This document shows positions 44,190-55,407 of a DNA stretch of 64,000 bases, piece by piece. The DNA is from Tenebrio molitor (taxonomy: Eukaryota; Arthropoda; Insecta; Coleoptera; Tenebrionidae), in the NCBI RefSeq assembly GCF_963966145.1, contig NC_091051.1, forward strand, positions 19,654,001 to 19,718,000, in the 5' to 3' direction. Every line of letters starts with the position of its first letter. The stretch's first letter is position 1. A model generated the notes under the pieces. That model ran no database searches. It was given only the letters and a program-made list of their open reading frames with translations, and was not told the DNA's origin. Position numbers and translations under genes: made by a program.

Positions 44190-44688
44190 CTGAAGTGTCA
44201 TAGAATTCGAATTATCACAAGTTTGTTGATAAACATTATTTTTCCGATTTGTTGTCAAAAATAAATTTTAGATTAATCAGATTTTTTCTTTGTGTGATTC
44301 CTGAGATATTAATAAATCTGTAATAATCACTGCTTTCTTTATGTTCTACTAATGTAGATACCATCAAAATATAACAAGTAAGTACTCTCATTAATACGAC
44401 AGCTGTGATAAAATATTATCATAATTTTTGGCAAATTTGAACTTAGAAGTGTTTGTACAAAATATGGTATAATACGAGTATGTTTTTTAAAGTACAAGTT
44501 GGGAGAATTGTTGCAAACAATTTATAATTATTTCAGGCTCTGACTTGACGTTGTTGGGGATTACATTGTAAATTAACCCGTTTTAAGTAACCCATAAATT
44601 TTTCAACGAATGATCTTTTAAGACGCGTTGTTGACGTCTTGTTCATACTCGTAAACAAGGTAAGACTGCTAGCTATTGTTTATTACTT
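44190..44688. other. Intergenic upstream of the secreted-protein gene
   Basis: AT-rich, with no gene, repeat copy or RNA recognised. Confidence 0.5.
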
Positions 44689-46058
44689 TACTAGCTGACC
44701 CGGCGAACTTCGTACCGCCTCAGAGTCAAGAAATGTTGTGTTAACTTATTAGCTGAATTGAATGAAGTTTTTTTATTAAGATAAAATGAATAATCAAAGT
44801 GAATTGAAATTTAATGATTTAATGAGTACACAAATTTAATGCTAAGCACTACTCACTCTGACGGAGATTATTGATATTCACGTCACGTGATGTGCAAATG
44901 TGATTAACTCCCATGAATTTACGACAATTCATTGATGAGTACTGAAAAATTAAGTTTTTTCGGTAAATTCATTTGCAAGAAGTGAGAGTATAATGAGTAG
45001 TAGAGCAAACTGCTGTGTCTCTAGTTGTAACTAACTATGCAGTGAATTTTTTATGAATGAACCATAGGGATTGACATGGTGTAAACTTTATTTCATGTCT
45101 GTTCATTTGTTTTTGTTTGATAGTTTCGAGGTTAGGTATGCCGCACAGCAATAAATGTTCAACCCAACCCTAAAACAGCTTCCCCCGCGACGTAGCATTA
45201 CTTGGGGTAGCATTTAAATAATTACAGACAGTTGACGTACTTAAATGCATAATTAGTTAGATACAGGTGCGATACACTGAATAAGTGAATAAGCCCATTT
45301 CTAGCGTTAGCCATGACTTTGATGGTTGATATAAACGCGAGATTTAAAAAAAAAAACACAAACAAAATTGCAAGGGGACAAATCCGGCGATCGGGCTCTC
45401 TACTACAAATTGCCCCTTATTGAGGTGAGACTCCAGTTCTTCGTCTTGTCGCACTCCCGGTTTGTCTGAAATCATGGTCTGAACGTAGTGACCCATGTAA
45501 CAATTGATTTCTGGTTCGGGACATGACCCGACATTGAAGCAATTTCGGAAGGGTTGCGATCACAGAAAATCAGTTTGAAAAGTAGACCTCGACGGCAAAC
45601 GCAGGCTTTCCACTCTTCCAACGCATGGTGGCAGCTGACAGGGATAGGGAACAAATTTTGAAAACCACGGCTTCCGAATGAGACCACTCCCGTCCCATTA
45701 CGACCCCTACAGTCTAAATAGCGCGCATTTCAAAAAAGGAAGTTTTGTTGTCGCACCCTGTACAATGCAAAAGTAGGTGTTGTTGAACACCATTGATCAC
45801 ACTTGGTGTTAAAACTCAGCTGACGTTAAATCTCAATTAAGTTCAAATTGTCGATGCGCGCACAATGACAGATTGTGACAGATGACATAACCTTTCAAAA
45901 TGAATTTTCTTCATAATTTTTTTTCGTTAGTTATTCGATGTTTTAATAGTTATTCTGCTAATCCGGGCGGAGACAAACCCAACAATATAAGGATCATAAA
46001 AATCTGTCCAGCCGTTCTTGAGTTATAAATAGCGTAACTAACCCGACTTTGTTTTATA
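44689..46058 (+). mobile_element. Dispersed insect repeat with a nested transposase fragment
   Basis: The start, CTAGCTGACCCGGCGAACTT, and the end, CAGCCGTTCTTGAGTTATAA followed by CCGACTTTGTTTTATA, are phrases I know from a widespread insect repeat of uncertain class. Inside, on the minus strand at about 45770-45355, is a fragment of a mariner-like element. It begins TACAGGGTGCGACAACAAAA and encodes RNPSEIASMSGHVPNQKSIV and WVTTFR before decaying. Confidence 0.5.
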
Positions 46059-46266
46059 CAGGGTGTTAGGTAAATGTCCGGCCAAACTTTAACCGCGAGC
46101 TACTGGCTTCATGTAGAACTCGGAAAAAATATTTAAAAAATTCTATGTCAAAAAATAAATTGACATTTAATTTTTGAGGTACAATTTTTTTTAACTGCTT
46201 TTAGTCTTCTACGTTGTCTCACAACCTCGTAGGTAAAATTTCGGCACATTTTTAAAATACACCTTG
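46059..46266 (-). mobile_element. MITE with CAGGGTG terminus, copy 2
   Basis: The inverted copy of 28527-28731, with ends CAGGGTGTTAGG and ACACCTTG flanked by TA. It sits exactly at the 3' end of the preceding dispersed repeat. Confidence 0.75.
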
Positions 46267-46539
46267 TATATCATATTTTATAAAACGTACACAAAGAATT
46301 AGGCTTAAAATGAACCTTGACGTACTCCAAAATTGGCGGAAAATGAACAGGAAAAGAAGAAGTCAATTACTGAGAAAGAATTACTGTAGCTTAATTATAA
46401 CATTTTGATCAATATGGTCAAAAGCTTTGCAAAAATCAACACATATTTCTTATTATTAACTTAAAAGTTCAAATTTAAGAAGCCTGTACTAGATACGAAC
46501 TATTTAGTTACTAACTTGTAGAATAGATATAGGAGAAAA

Positions 46540-46683
46540 TTACCATTTCACACATTTTTGAAAAATGGAAAATAGATACAACATTCAACAAAACCTGAAT
46601 AAAATGGTATCAAGTTTACTGCTTTTTGACGAAAAGCAGAAACATGAATCTGCTAAGATCAAGCTACAGGCGCTATCAAAACT
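46540..46683 (+). repeat. Repeat shared with 52500-52830
   Basis: TTTCACACATTTTTGAAAA through CTACAGGCGCTATCAA recurs at 52500-52563 plus 52763-52826, where a MITE splits it. The short frame here (MENRYNIQQNL onward) is interrupted in the other copy, so it is probably not a gene. Confidence 0.65.
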
Positions 46684-46822
46684 ATCAAAACGAATAAGGA
46701 GACACTTGTGCAGATGCCTTTATTTTGTGCAATATTTTACGAAACAATTTATAATTTTAGCACCAATATAGAGATACTCAAGAGTCACTCGCTGCAAAGG
46801 TAGCCACTCTTTTCGTTTCTTT

Positions 46823-49237
46823 TTGTTGTCAAATAAACAAAAAAACAACCTGCCTGATTTCCTAACTTTATCACAATCGCGGTGTTATGCATCAACATCC
46901 TCCATATATACACATTTTTCTCGCTTTTTAGATTTCTTTAACATGAGACAGTTTAACAAAATTGTGAATAGTATTGGCAGATTGCTAGACTTAGTTGTGT
47001 GTAATAAGTCCTGCCGTGTTGCTAAAGCAGACGATGTGCTTGTTCCGGAAAACAACTACCACCCGGCACTGGAGATAACTACGAGCTGGACGGAAGACAC
47101 TCATAGCTTTCCGACTTTCTCTTCTTTGAACTATAACTTTAGAAAAGCAGACTTTTATAGTCTATATATTGAGTTGTCTAGTATAGATTGGTCGTTTCTA
47201 GAACAAGCATATGAAACTGAGAGTGCTGTTGATTTGCTTTATCAAAGGTTATACTCAGTTTTTGATAAACATATTCCGAGGAGGGGTGGGTCTCTTGGCA
47301 CGTATCCTGCTTGGTTTGACAGGGAACTGATATACTTAATAAGGAGGAAGTATAAGGCATGGCAAAGATATAAGCGCTCAGAACGAATTCATGCCTACAA
47401 TATTTTTAAACAACTCAGAGCCGAAGTTAAGGTGAAAGAAAGACACGCATACAATAATTACGTGACTAGGATGAGCGCCAGTGTCAAAGCTAATCCTAAA
47501 TACTTTTGGAGTTTTGTGAACTCGATAAAAAAATCCACCTCAATTCCAGACGTCATGAATTATGATGGGTCTATATTAAAAGATCCTAAAGATATCGTAG
47601 ATAAGTTTGCTGGGTACTTCTCGAAATCATTTATGGTAAATAATAAAAATCAACAATCTAATCAACGTCCTACTGAACTTGTGAACAAAAACGTGTTATA
47701 CTTAAACGATATATCTGATGATGATGTACAAAAAGCTATAAAAAAGCTGAAAAATAGTCAAACGGCGGGCCCTGACCAGATACCCTCTTTTTTACTTTGT
47801 GACTGTAAAACAATTTTCTCAAGTCCCCTAAAAATAATCTTTAATCTTATTGTTAAAACTTCCGTGTTTCCAGCTAAGTGGAAGGAATCTCGACTCTGCC
47901 CAATATTCAAAAATGGTGATAAATCCGATATAACCAACTATCGGCCAATAGCAATAATCAACAACTTTGCTAAAATTTTTGAATTTATTCTGTTTGAAAG
48001 AATATATCACCACATATCGTCAAACATCTCTGTTAACCAGCATGGCTTTATGGCTCGAAGATCTACCGTCACTAATTTGGTTTCCACCACGCAATTTTTG
48101 TGTGAAAGTTTGGATGCGCACGGGCAGGTTGATGTTATATATATGGACCTGTCCAAAGCATTTGATCGCGTGAATCACAGGTTACTGCTTTATAAATTAG
48201 ATGATTTCGGTTTATCCGATGGGTTGATTTTGCTCATTGAGTCATATGTTCGGGAAAGGGTTCAGTTTGTTCAATATAGAGGCTTCAGATCTGAATCTTT
48301 CTCTCAAACTTCAGGGGTTCCTCAGGGTTCTGTCCTTGGACCCCTGTTTTTTAATATATTTATCAATGATCTGACCTCTTTATTAAATGAAAATTTTCAA
48401 ATGTATGCTGACGATTTGAAGATTTATCGTACAGTTTCGACACTTAATGATTGTTCTAGGTTGCAGAAAGATCTTGACATCATTCAAAAATGGTGCAATG
48501 ACAATGATCAGCTAATCAATACTAAGAAGTGCTATGTGTTGACTTTCTCAAGGAAGTTAGACAAAATTATATGTGACTACTGGATAGGTGGGGTAAAGAT
48601 ACTGCGTGCTACTGAGCTCAGGGATCTTGGAGTTGTCTTCGATTGTGGTCTCACTTTTCGCAATCATATTGAATATGTGACATCTGCTGCCTACAAATCT
48701 CTGGGTTTTGTTCTTCGTAACAGGAGATTATTCCATAGTGCTGAGGCAATTGTATCGCTTTATAAGGCTTATGTGCGATGCAAATTGGAGTATGCTGGTA
48801 TTGTTTGGTCACCAATATACAATAACCACACCTGGGCCTTGGAGAAGATTCAAAGACATTTTGCTAAATTTTTAGTATTTAATGAAACTGGTCAATACCC
48901 ACCTAGGGGACTTCAGCAGGAAACCCTTTTAGAATGTGTTCAGCTTCACTCATTGACGAGTAGACGGGATTTTGCTAAAATCAAATTTCTGTCGGATGTC
49001 CTCAGCTTTTCTGTTGAATGCCCCTACCTTTTGTCAAAGCTTCTTATTAAGGTTCCTGCTTTTAATTGTAGAAGATGTGAAGTTTTTGAACTAAGATCTG
49101 CGAGGACAAATGTTCTACTAATGTCACCGTTACACCAGATGGTTAACAGCTGTTCAACCAAAGCTGACTCCAATAAAATCGACATATTCTTTACAAGACC
49201 CTCTGAACTTAGGTCTGTCCTGACATATGCCTCTTAA
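46823..49237 (+). CDS. LINE 2 ORF2, 5'-truncated endonuclease plus intact reverse transcriptase
   Basis: A frame of 804 residues. LINE homology begins at about residue 9 with NLPDFLTLS, in the middle of the endonuclease GDFN-type motif, so the upstream half and ORF1 are missing. The endonuclease end (NSIGRLLDLVVCN and NNYHPALE) is followed by a complete reverse transcriptase: NYRPIAIINNFAKIFE, QHGFMARRSTVTNL, MDLSKAFDRVNH, SGVPQGSVLGP and MYADDLKIY. The C-terminal region (ELRDLGVVFDCGLTFRNHI to the stop) is open. The polymerase has no visible lesion, but the start codon belongs to flanking sequence and no promoter remains, so expression is doubtful. Confidence 0.85.
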   Translation: MLSNKQKNNLPDFLTLSQSRCYASTSSIYTHFSRFLDFFNMRQFNKIVNSIGRLLDLVVCNKSCRVAKADDVLVPENNYHPALEITTSWTEDTHSFPTFSSLNYNFRKADFYSLYIELSSIDWSFLEQAYETESAVDLLYQRLYSVFDKHIPRRGGSLGTYPAWFDRELIYLIRRKYKAWQRYKRSERIHAYNIFKQLRAEVKVKERHAYNNYVTRMSASVKANPKYFWSFVNSIKKSTSIPDVMNYDGSILKDPKDIVDKFAGYFSKSFMVNNKNQQSNQRPTELVNKNVLYLNDISDDDVQKAIKKLKNSQTAGPDQIPSFLLCDCKTIFSSPLKIIFNLIVKTSVFPAKWKESRLCPIFKNGDKSDITNYRPIAIINNFAKIFEFILFERIYHHISSNISVNQHGFMARRSTVTNLVSTTQFLCESLDAHGQVDVIYMDLSKAFDRVNHRLLLYKLDDFGLSDGLILLIESYVRERVQFVQYRGFRSESFSQTSGVPQGSVLGPLFFNIFINDLTSLLNENFQMYADDLKIYRTVSTLNDCSRLQKDLDIIQKWCNDNDQLINTKKCYVLTFSRKLDKIICDYWIGGVKILRATELRDLGVVFDCGLTFRNHIEYVTSAAYKSLGFVLRNRRLFHSAEAIVSLYKAYVRCKLEYAGIVWSPIYNNHTWALEKIQRHFAKFLVFNETGQYPPRGLQQETLLECVQLHSLTSRRDFAKIKFLSDVLSFSVECPYLLSKLLIKVPAFNCRRCEVFELRSARTNVLLMSPLHQMVNSCSTKADSNKIDIFFTRPSELRSVLTYAS

Positions 49238-50634
49238 TATAGCAAGAATACAGGGTGGTCCCGATATAACCTGCCAGAAGAAATCCAGTAATAGGTGACG
49301 ATGAGTAGAACTCATACACAAAAAATGTTTCTAATAAAAGTCTTTTCGTTTTCGAGATAAAAATAATTGAAAATTTGGTCAAAATTTGCTGTACGCTAAT
49401 GAGTTAATCGGTTTTAAAAAGGTAATTCTGGTTACTTGGCTGCAATTTCTTTAGCAACGGTACCTGTAACACCTATGACATTTGTCAAGTTTAATTTTAA
49501 ATTTGCGAATCCTTCAAAAAGTTATGAAATTCACAAAACAAGAATACACCGATTTGCATTTACTCTATGGCGAAACACGTGGTAATTCAAGACCGGCAAG
49601 GTGACCATACGGCGAGCGTTTTCCTGAAGGAGTCCTTCCGTCCCGTTGTACTTTTGTGGAGCTACATCTACATTTATGTGAGGTTGGTTTTGACTGATTC
49701 CAATACGATGGCGTCGCCTATCCTCCATTTAACCCCTTTGGATTTTAATTTTTGGGGCCACACGAAAGATTTGGTATACGAAGTTGAAATAAATACAAAA
49801 GGCCAACTCCAGAAACGCGTAACAGATTCGTAAAAACCCAGAAATGCTTAATTCTGTTTATGAAAATTGGTACCGGCGTACTCAAATGTGCTTAAATGCC
49901 AAAGGAAGGCACACAGAGCATTTATTATAAAATATTTTTTCTAGTCTAGTTTACCTTTCATTAGTTAGTAGATATTCTCAGTTAGAGTTGAAAGTACGAA
50001 TATGTAAAGTGTAAATAAATGTATTCAATACATTATTTTGGCTATTTAACAACAATTAAGACGATACTCTTATTACACAGTTTTTCCACAATTTTGCACA
50101 CACTACCTCGACATTTATTTACACATTGATGAACACCACTTTATTTATTACTCATTCATCTCAGTCTACAAAATCAGCTTTTGTACCTAAATAAGCTGGT
50201 GAATTAACGCACACAGTGTACAGCGTTTTCAATAAATGTCATTAATTTGATTTAGTTTGTCAGATTTGAGATTTGTCATAAACGATTCAGGTACCTATGT
50301 TGCTTAGATACTGTCATCCTTACAAACACCAACAATTAATTCCTGAGTAGGTACGTATTTTTGTGGTCAGCAGCGTCGAATGGGTGTGGATAGGGGTTAA
50401 TTTGTCCCCATTATTTTGGACCTAATGAAAAGGGGTTTTTTGGACTTGTTAGATCTTTCTAATGACTCAGATTTTTTTTGGCAGGTTATATCGGGACCAC
50501 CCTGTATATGTAAGCTGGCAGTAAGTGTGATTCCTAATGGGAGAGTAGTATCATGCTGCTACTCATTCCACTTACTGCCTAACTAATGATAGCTTGCCTG
50601 TAATTAGGTCATTACCTGTTGGCAAGCTTAACTA

Positions 50635-50667
<33 letters not shown>
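46838..50667 (+). mobile_element. LINE 2, 5'-truncated, with an element in its 3' UTR
   Basis: Starts inside the endonuclease and ends at a long AAT-repeat tail (50635-50667). A DUF4817-type element (49251-50504) sits in the 3' untranslated region. The remaining 3' sequence at 50507-50634 contains short inverted phrases such as GTGTGATTCCTAATG and an internal CTGCTACTCATTCCACTT. Same group as LINE 1. Confidence 0.82.
49251..50504 (+). mobile_element. DUF4817-type transposon, internal deletion derivative, copy 2
   Basis: The ends CAGGGTGGTCCCGATATAAC and GGTTATATCGGGACCACCCTG are flanked by TA. It has the same N-terminal/C-terminal fusion as 9699-10909 with scattered substitutions, plus a frameshift near 49830 that ends the C-terminal frame early. 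It also carries small insertions, for example near 50365. Non-coding in practice. Confidence 0.9.
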
Positions 50668-50668
<1 letters not shown>

Positions 50669-50742
50669 CGCCATAACATTAAATTCAACACAAAAATTTT
50701 TTCTATACTTTTGAGCGGTAATTTTATGGTGAAAACATAACT

Positions 50743-51780
50743 ATGGATGTGCTGGGCAGAAGGAGACAACCAAGGGTATATCTTAATAAAATTCAGATAG
50801 CTAGAGCAGTAACATTAATTGAAGAAGGTCATTCAAGAAGACGTGTTGCTCAAATGATGAATGTGAGTAATTCTGCAATATCTAGAGCATGGATTAGACA
50901 TTTAGCTTATGGTATTGTACAACGATGTCCTTACCCACAATGACAAAGGTCTACTACTCCTCGAGAAGATCGTTTACTGACGCGTTGGGCACTTCAGGAA
51001 CGTAGAATTAGCGCCCGCGCTCTACAAAATCGACTCGTGGCAAGTACTGGAACCAGAATTTCTGACCAAACTGTTCGAAACAGGCTGCACGCAACTCGGT
51101 TCCGTGCAAGGAAACAAGCAAAAGTACCTCGTTTAACTCCAGTCCATAGAAGAAACCAAAGAAACTTTGCGCAATTGCATCGCGACTGGACTCCAGAACA
51201 ATGGAGTAATGTTTTGTTTACGGACGAGTCCAGATTTTGTCTAGACCATAACGATGGACGAATTCGAGTATGGAAACGCCCAGGTGAACGTTACATAGAC
51301 TCCACCGTACAAGAAATTATTGCTTTCGGTGGAGGGTCCATTATGGCATGGGGTGGAATAACTTTAACTGGTCGCACCGAGCTTGTGGTTCTTCGAGGAG
51401 GATCTTTAACAGCTGTACGGTATCTCAGAGACATTGTGGAATCACATGTCGTTCCATTTGCTGAGAATATGGGACGTGATTTCATTTTACAGCAAGACAA
51501 CGCCAGACCTCACATAGCAGGCATAGTTAGAAATTGTTTCAACGACCACAACATTGAAGTGATGGAATGGCCAGATCTTAATCCCATCGAACATCTATGG
51601 GATACATTGAACAAACGAATACGGGAACACCAACCCATACGAAACCTCCAATATGTTGAAGAACTTCTTCTTCAAGAATGGGAACTACTACCCCAGGAGG
51701 CAATTTCAAATTTGATTAGGAGTATGCCCCGTCGTTGTGCTGAATTAATCCGGGTCAGAAGAGGTCATACCAGCTATTAA
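50743..51780 (+). pseudogene. Tc1-like transposase, one nonsense codon
   Basis: 345 codons, open except for TGA at 50941-50943. The N-terminal paired helix-turn-helix (MDVLGRRRQPRVYL, GHSRRRVAQMMNVSNSAIS) and the second one (TRISDQTVRNRLHATRFRAR) bind the ends. The DD34E core shows NVLFTDESRFCL, ILQQDNARPHIAG and WPDLNPIEHLWDTLN. The GGGSIMAWGGI motif is intact. Length and all catalytic residues are as in active Tc1 enzymes. The TGA may be a CGA-to-TGA change. Its 5' untranslated region is split by LINE 2. Confidence 0.9.
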
Positions 51781-52075
51781 TTTTTTTCTTTTTAACAATT
51801 TAAATTTTTTTATTATCAAACAATTTATACTTTTAAATGTTTGGATTTAATTTTTTTCTTAAAACCTTATTCAAAACGTTCGCAATGTTTATTACTTAAA
51901 GAGTAATTCTTTCTAAAACAAATAAAACATTTTTTTCAATAAACATGTTATATACACACAAAAAAAACTCCATTTTTATAAGTGTCTCCTTATTCGTTTT
52001 GAGTATTTTAGAAGAAAATGAAACATATAAAATGACATTTATTTTTTAAATTTAACATAAAATAACATTTTTAAT

Positions 52076-52500
52076 TTACAATGCGAAAATTTCCGATAAT
52101 AATGCGGAATCTGGAAAAGTGCCCCGAATGCTTGCAGCGTTTCCACGTTGAATGGCAAGGGAAATCCTCTCAAAAAGGAATTTCTTAGATTTTGAATCCC
52201 CTGATTCCGCGATAAGTCGGTCTCCGATGACATTAATAAAATCTATTGTTTCTTTGCACCAAGGGCCTAAGGTTTCAAAGGCTAAACCTTTAAATATGTA
52301 GTTTGACGAAATAATTGAACGATATTTGTTATGTTTGCGTTTGCAAGCCATTTCAGCGGCAAAACCTGAGACTTCAGATGTTTTCAATACGTAACTGTCT
52401 GCAAGTGTATCTACGACAGTAACGTCCCAAACCAAAGGTTGACCTTTATTCCACGGTACTAAAGTCATCCCATCAGGGCGTTTTCCGTCATCAGAAGAAA
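52076..52500 (-). CDS. Fragment of a TE-associated protein with a WDVTVVDTLA motif
   Basis: The minus-strand frame gives MTLVPWNKGQPLVWDVTVVD, then FETLGPWCKETIDF and RISLAIQRGNAASIRGTF, stopping at 52076. The frame extends upstream to DDGKRPDG near 52500 without a start, so it is the 3' end of a longer protein. I recognise this as a sequence repeated in many invertebrate genomes next to retroelement remnants. The RPDG ... WDVTVVDT spacing is compatible with a restriction-endonuclease-like nuclease, which is only a guess. It lies between the right end of the Tc1-like element and the repeat at 52500. Confidence 0.5.
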
Positions 52501-52564
52501 ATTACTATTTCACACATTTTTGAAAATTGCAAAATAGATACATTCAACAAAACCTGAATAAAAT

Positions 52565-52763
52565 GGTAAAGTTTATCCAGAGAGAGATGGGTTGACATAA
52601 AAAGTACTACATTCTACGTAGAGGAAGTAGTACCTAGCGCACCTAAAATTTGAAATAGGTATATCCTTCAAGCAGTAGCATTTTTGTCCTGAAATTATGC
52701 TCTAATTAATGTATTCTAGTGCATTTTGTAGTCTTGGGTTAATCTCTCGCTGGACAGTCTATC
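52565..52763. mobile_element. MITE interrupting a repeat
   Basis: Imperfect inverted ends (CCAGAGAGAGATGGGTTGAC and GTTAATCTCTCGCTGGAC). The uninterrupted repeat at 46540-46683 confirms the boundaries. Confidence 0.65.
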
Positions 52764-52826
52764 AAGTTTACTGCTTTTTGAGGAAAAGCGCAAGCATGAA
52801 TCTGCTAAAATCACGCTACAGGCGCT

Positions 52827-53539
52827 ATCAACAAATGCATTTTAATGTGGTTTGTAGGGTGCGGAAGAACAATACTAAAGTTTGATAATGTGTCTAAATC
52901 ACTAAATCTTTGACTACATTTTTATAGAAGTTTTCTTATATAGTTGACCTCAACAGAATATGATTGACTAAATATTTAGTTAAAATAATCTCTTGCAACA
53001 ATTTCTTAGGGAATCTTTAACCAACGATCTTTAGTTTTGAATAATAGAAAAGTGTTTTTTTTTTTACTTGGCTTAATTATCAGTTATCACCTTTGAACAT
53101 TAGTATTAACTTCCTGAGATATCGATATTTAAAGGATAAAGGAGGTTGGAAACTTGGAAATTCCAATTTTACACTGAAATTTCCACAAACAATTCTTTGG
53201 TGATAAAATATCCTTTAAATGGCTATCCGATTTCCTTTCAAAATGCTCAACTGGAAATAAAAATATTCTCATTATTTCAAATTTCTGGCACTCACTGTAT
53301 TTACTTGTCATTTAAATAATTTAAAAACAAGTTCTAAATAATTCAATTCTTCTTGATGATAAGACATAACAGAATGTTCAAATAAACGATAACTTCGTTG
53401 AATTTAGATATCAATCAACGTTTTCAAAAATTGAGCGACACGTAATATGTGAAGCGGATAGCATATTTTTAAAAATCAGCAAATATACCTATCGAGAAAA
53501 ATATTCTAAACATTTTTGATAAGAGGGGAAACAAATAAT
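52827..53539. repeat. Second arm of the segmental duplication
   Basis: 52977-53060 matches 31743-31810, and 53105-53500 matches 42190-42640. No gene is recognised. Confidence 0.65.
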
Positions 53540-53700
53540 AGTACATTCTTCAACGAGCGTATAATGATGGTTATTACTCAAGAGGATGAAAATTCCAACA
53601 CGAGCCGTAGCTGAGTGGTGGAATTGCCCGAGTGAATAATAGCCATTATACTCAAGTTGAAGACTATACTTTCTCCACGGCTATACCAAGAAAAAACAAT
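53540..53700. repeat. Foldback hairpin
   Basis: TTCAACGAGCGTATAATGATGG and CCATTATACTCAAGTTGAA are inverted around a loop containing CACGAGCCGTAGC. Related text recurs at 55245-55315. Confidence 0.6.
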
Positions 53701-53876
53701 CTTTGAGAATTGAATTTAATTTGATTTTTAATCTTTGACAATAAAATTGTGCCTCGTTTAGTGGTTGCTGCGCGATGCGCGACTTATTATTTACAAACGC
53801 ATCCGATTGGCGATCTGCCGTTGTAGAATGAAAATACGAGGGATGTGATTGACCGACAGCCGTGGATTTCAATATA

Positions 53877-55220
53877 CAGGGTCTATCAGAACTGGCGGAC
53901 CAAAATAATACGGTGAATTCATCATTTTCTGGGAATAATAGGAAAAATGTTCAAAAAAATCTATCTTAAATAGTGATTAGGAAAGAAGCAATTTAAACTG
54001 ACCAATCCTGTTGTTGATGTTAAGTTGCCTATAAATTAGTTTTCCTGCTTGATTTGTAACTATGGATGCATTTCAAATGATGCATATGCATTGTTGGGTA
54101 TCCGCATTGTTTGTGTAATAACGGACGTTTTTAGTTTATACAGGGTGAGCAACAACAACTGTTTCAGTTGGCAATAACAAATTTTACATGAAATTTTCAA
54201 GACTGTAAATTGCATCTATTTCGGTTTGTTTTTTTTGACATTATTGACAGCTGGCATACTTTTCAAATTTAAACGTCTTAGTTTGTGTAATCTTTTATTA
54301 ATAATAGTATATTATGTTATGAGGAGCAAAAATGAAGTTTTATGTGTTGCGGCTGGTAGATTGGCTGCCGAACGAGTGAGGCAGACAAACCAGCCAAAGC
54401 ACATAAAACCATTTTTGCTCCGAATAACATATACTATTTTTTCTTCAAACCTTCATAACAAATTATTTAAGACATGTTAAGAAACCAGGTAGGAATTTCA
54501 AATGATTTAGCTAGTTTATTTTACTGCCGCTCATCAGCGGAGATAATAACTTCACGGACGCCCTCAGCGGAGATAATAACTCTATCTGCCGCTCTCAGCG
54601 GAGATAATAACTTTATCTGCCGCTCGTAAGCTCGTTAGATGCCATGACAATGAAGTGACACTTTAGCATTATCAATGCAGCAGGATAATGTCATAATTTA
54701 CGGACGTTTGAAGAAAAAATGGTTTTCTCGTTGGAACATGACATAAAAGTCACCAAAAGTCACCAGAATTTATTGCCAACTCAATCAGTAATTGCTGCTC
54801 ACACGGTAGTATTTTTCAGGTTATAGTATTTCTGCTAGGACGTTTCCTATTGGGAAAACGAACTGCGTACTCTTGAGCAGCAACTGTGGCACTCTCATTA
54901 CACTGTCCATATAAAACAAGCATATCAAAATATTCGGATGAAGTAAACATTAAGCGTTTTTAATGACTTTTGTAATTGTCAGAAATAATTTATTATGACA
55001 TAATATTCAATTATTATGTCTTTGCAACAATCAAGTTTGTTTGGATAGTTACTAATATAATTTTTTAAGGTAATTTTATATCTACACGCGATTGGTCAAT
55101 TAACAACGTTCTTATTTTAAAATCCAATGAGGATAGATTTTTTTAAATATTTTTCCTATTATTCCCAGAAGATGATGATTTCACCGTATTATTTTGGTCC
55201 GCCAGTTCTGATAGACCCTG
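53877..55220. mobile_element. Element with ~85-bp inverted termini and a nested repeat
   Basis: The ends CAGGGTCTATCAGAACTGGC and GCCAGTTCTGATAGACCCTG are flanked by TA, with the inverted repeat continuing to GGGAATAATAGGAAAAAT. No transposase is visible. The inner 54285-54730 is a copy of the repeat around the hAT pair. Confidence 0.8.
54285..54730 (-). repeat. Copy of the 10.9-18.0 kb host repeat without hAT insertions
   Basis: Reading the minus strand, TTATGAAGGTTTGAAGAAAA passes through the site where hAT element 1 inserted, with a single GGTTTGAA. It also passes through the GTATGTAT site region without hAT element 2. It contains two to three tandem units of about 35 bp with CAGCGGAGATAATAACT. 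Confidence 0.85.
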
Positions 55221-55407
55221 TATTCTAACACGGGGAGTGGAACTGATATCATTCTTTCATTAAATATTCAACAAGAATGCATTCATTCTTTAATAGTCGT
55301 GGAGAAATACATAAATATTATTCAATTTGTTTAAACTATATTTATTTTGTTTTTTCAAAGTTTACATTTACATTTATTACTCGTTTAATACTTGAAATGT
55401 TCACAAA

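Larger units (their letters stand above)
46684..52004 (+). mobile_element. Tc1-like element with a LINE in its 5' region
   Basis: The inverted ends TCAAAACGAATAAGGAGACA and TGTCTCCTTATTCGTTTTGA define the limits. Subtracting the LINE (about 46838-50667) leaves roughly 200 bp on each side of the transposase gene, a symmetric layout normal for Tc1 elements. Confidence 0.75.
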
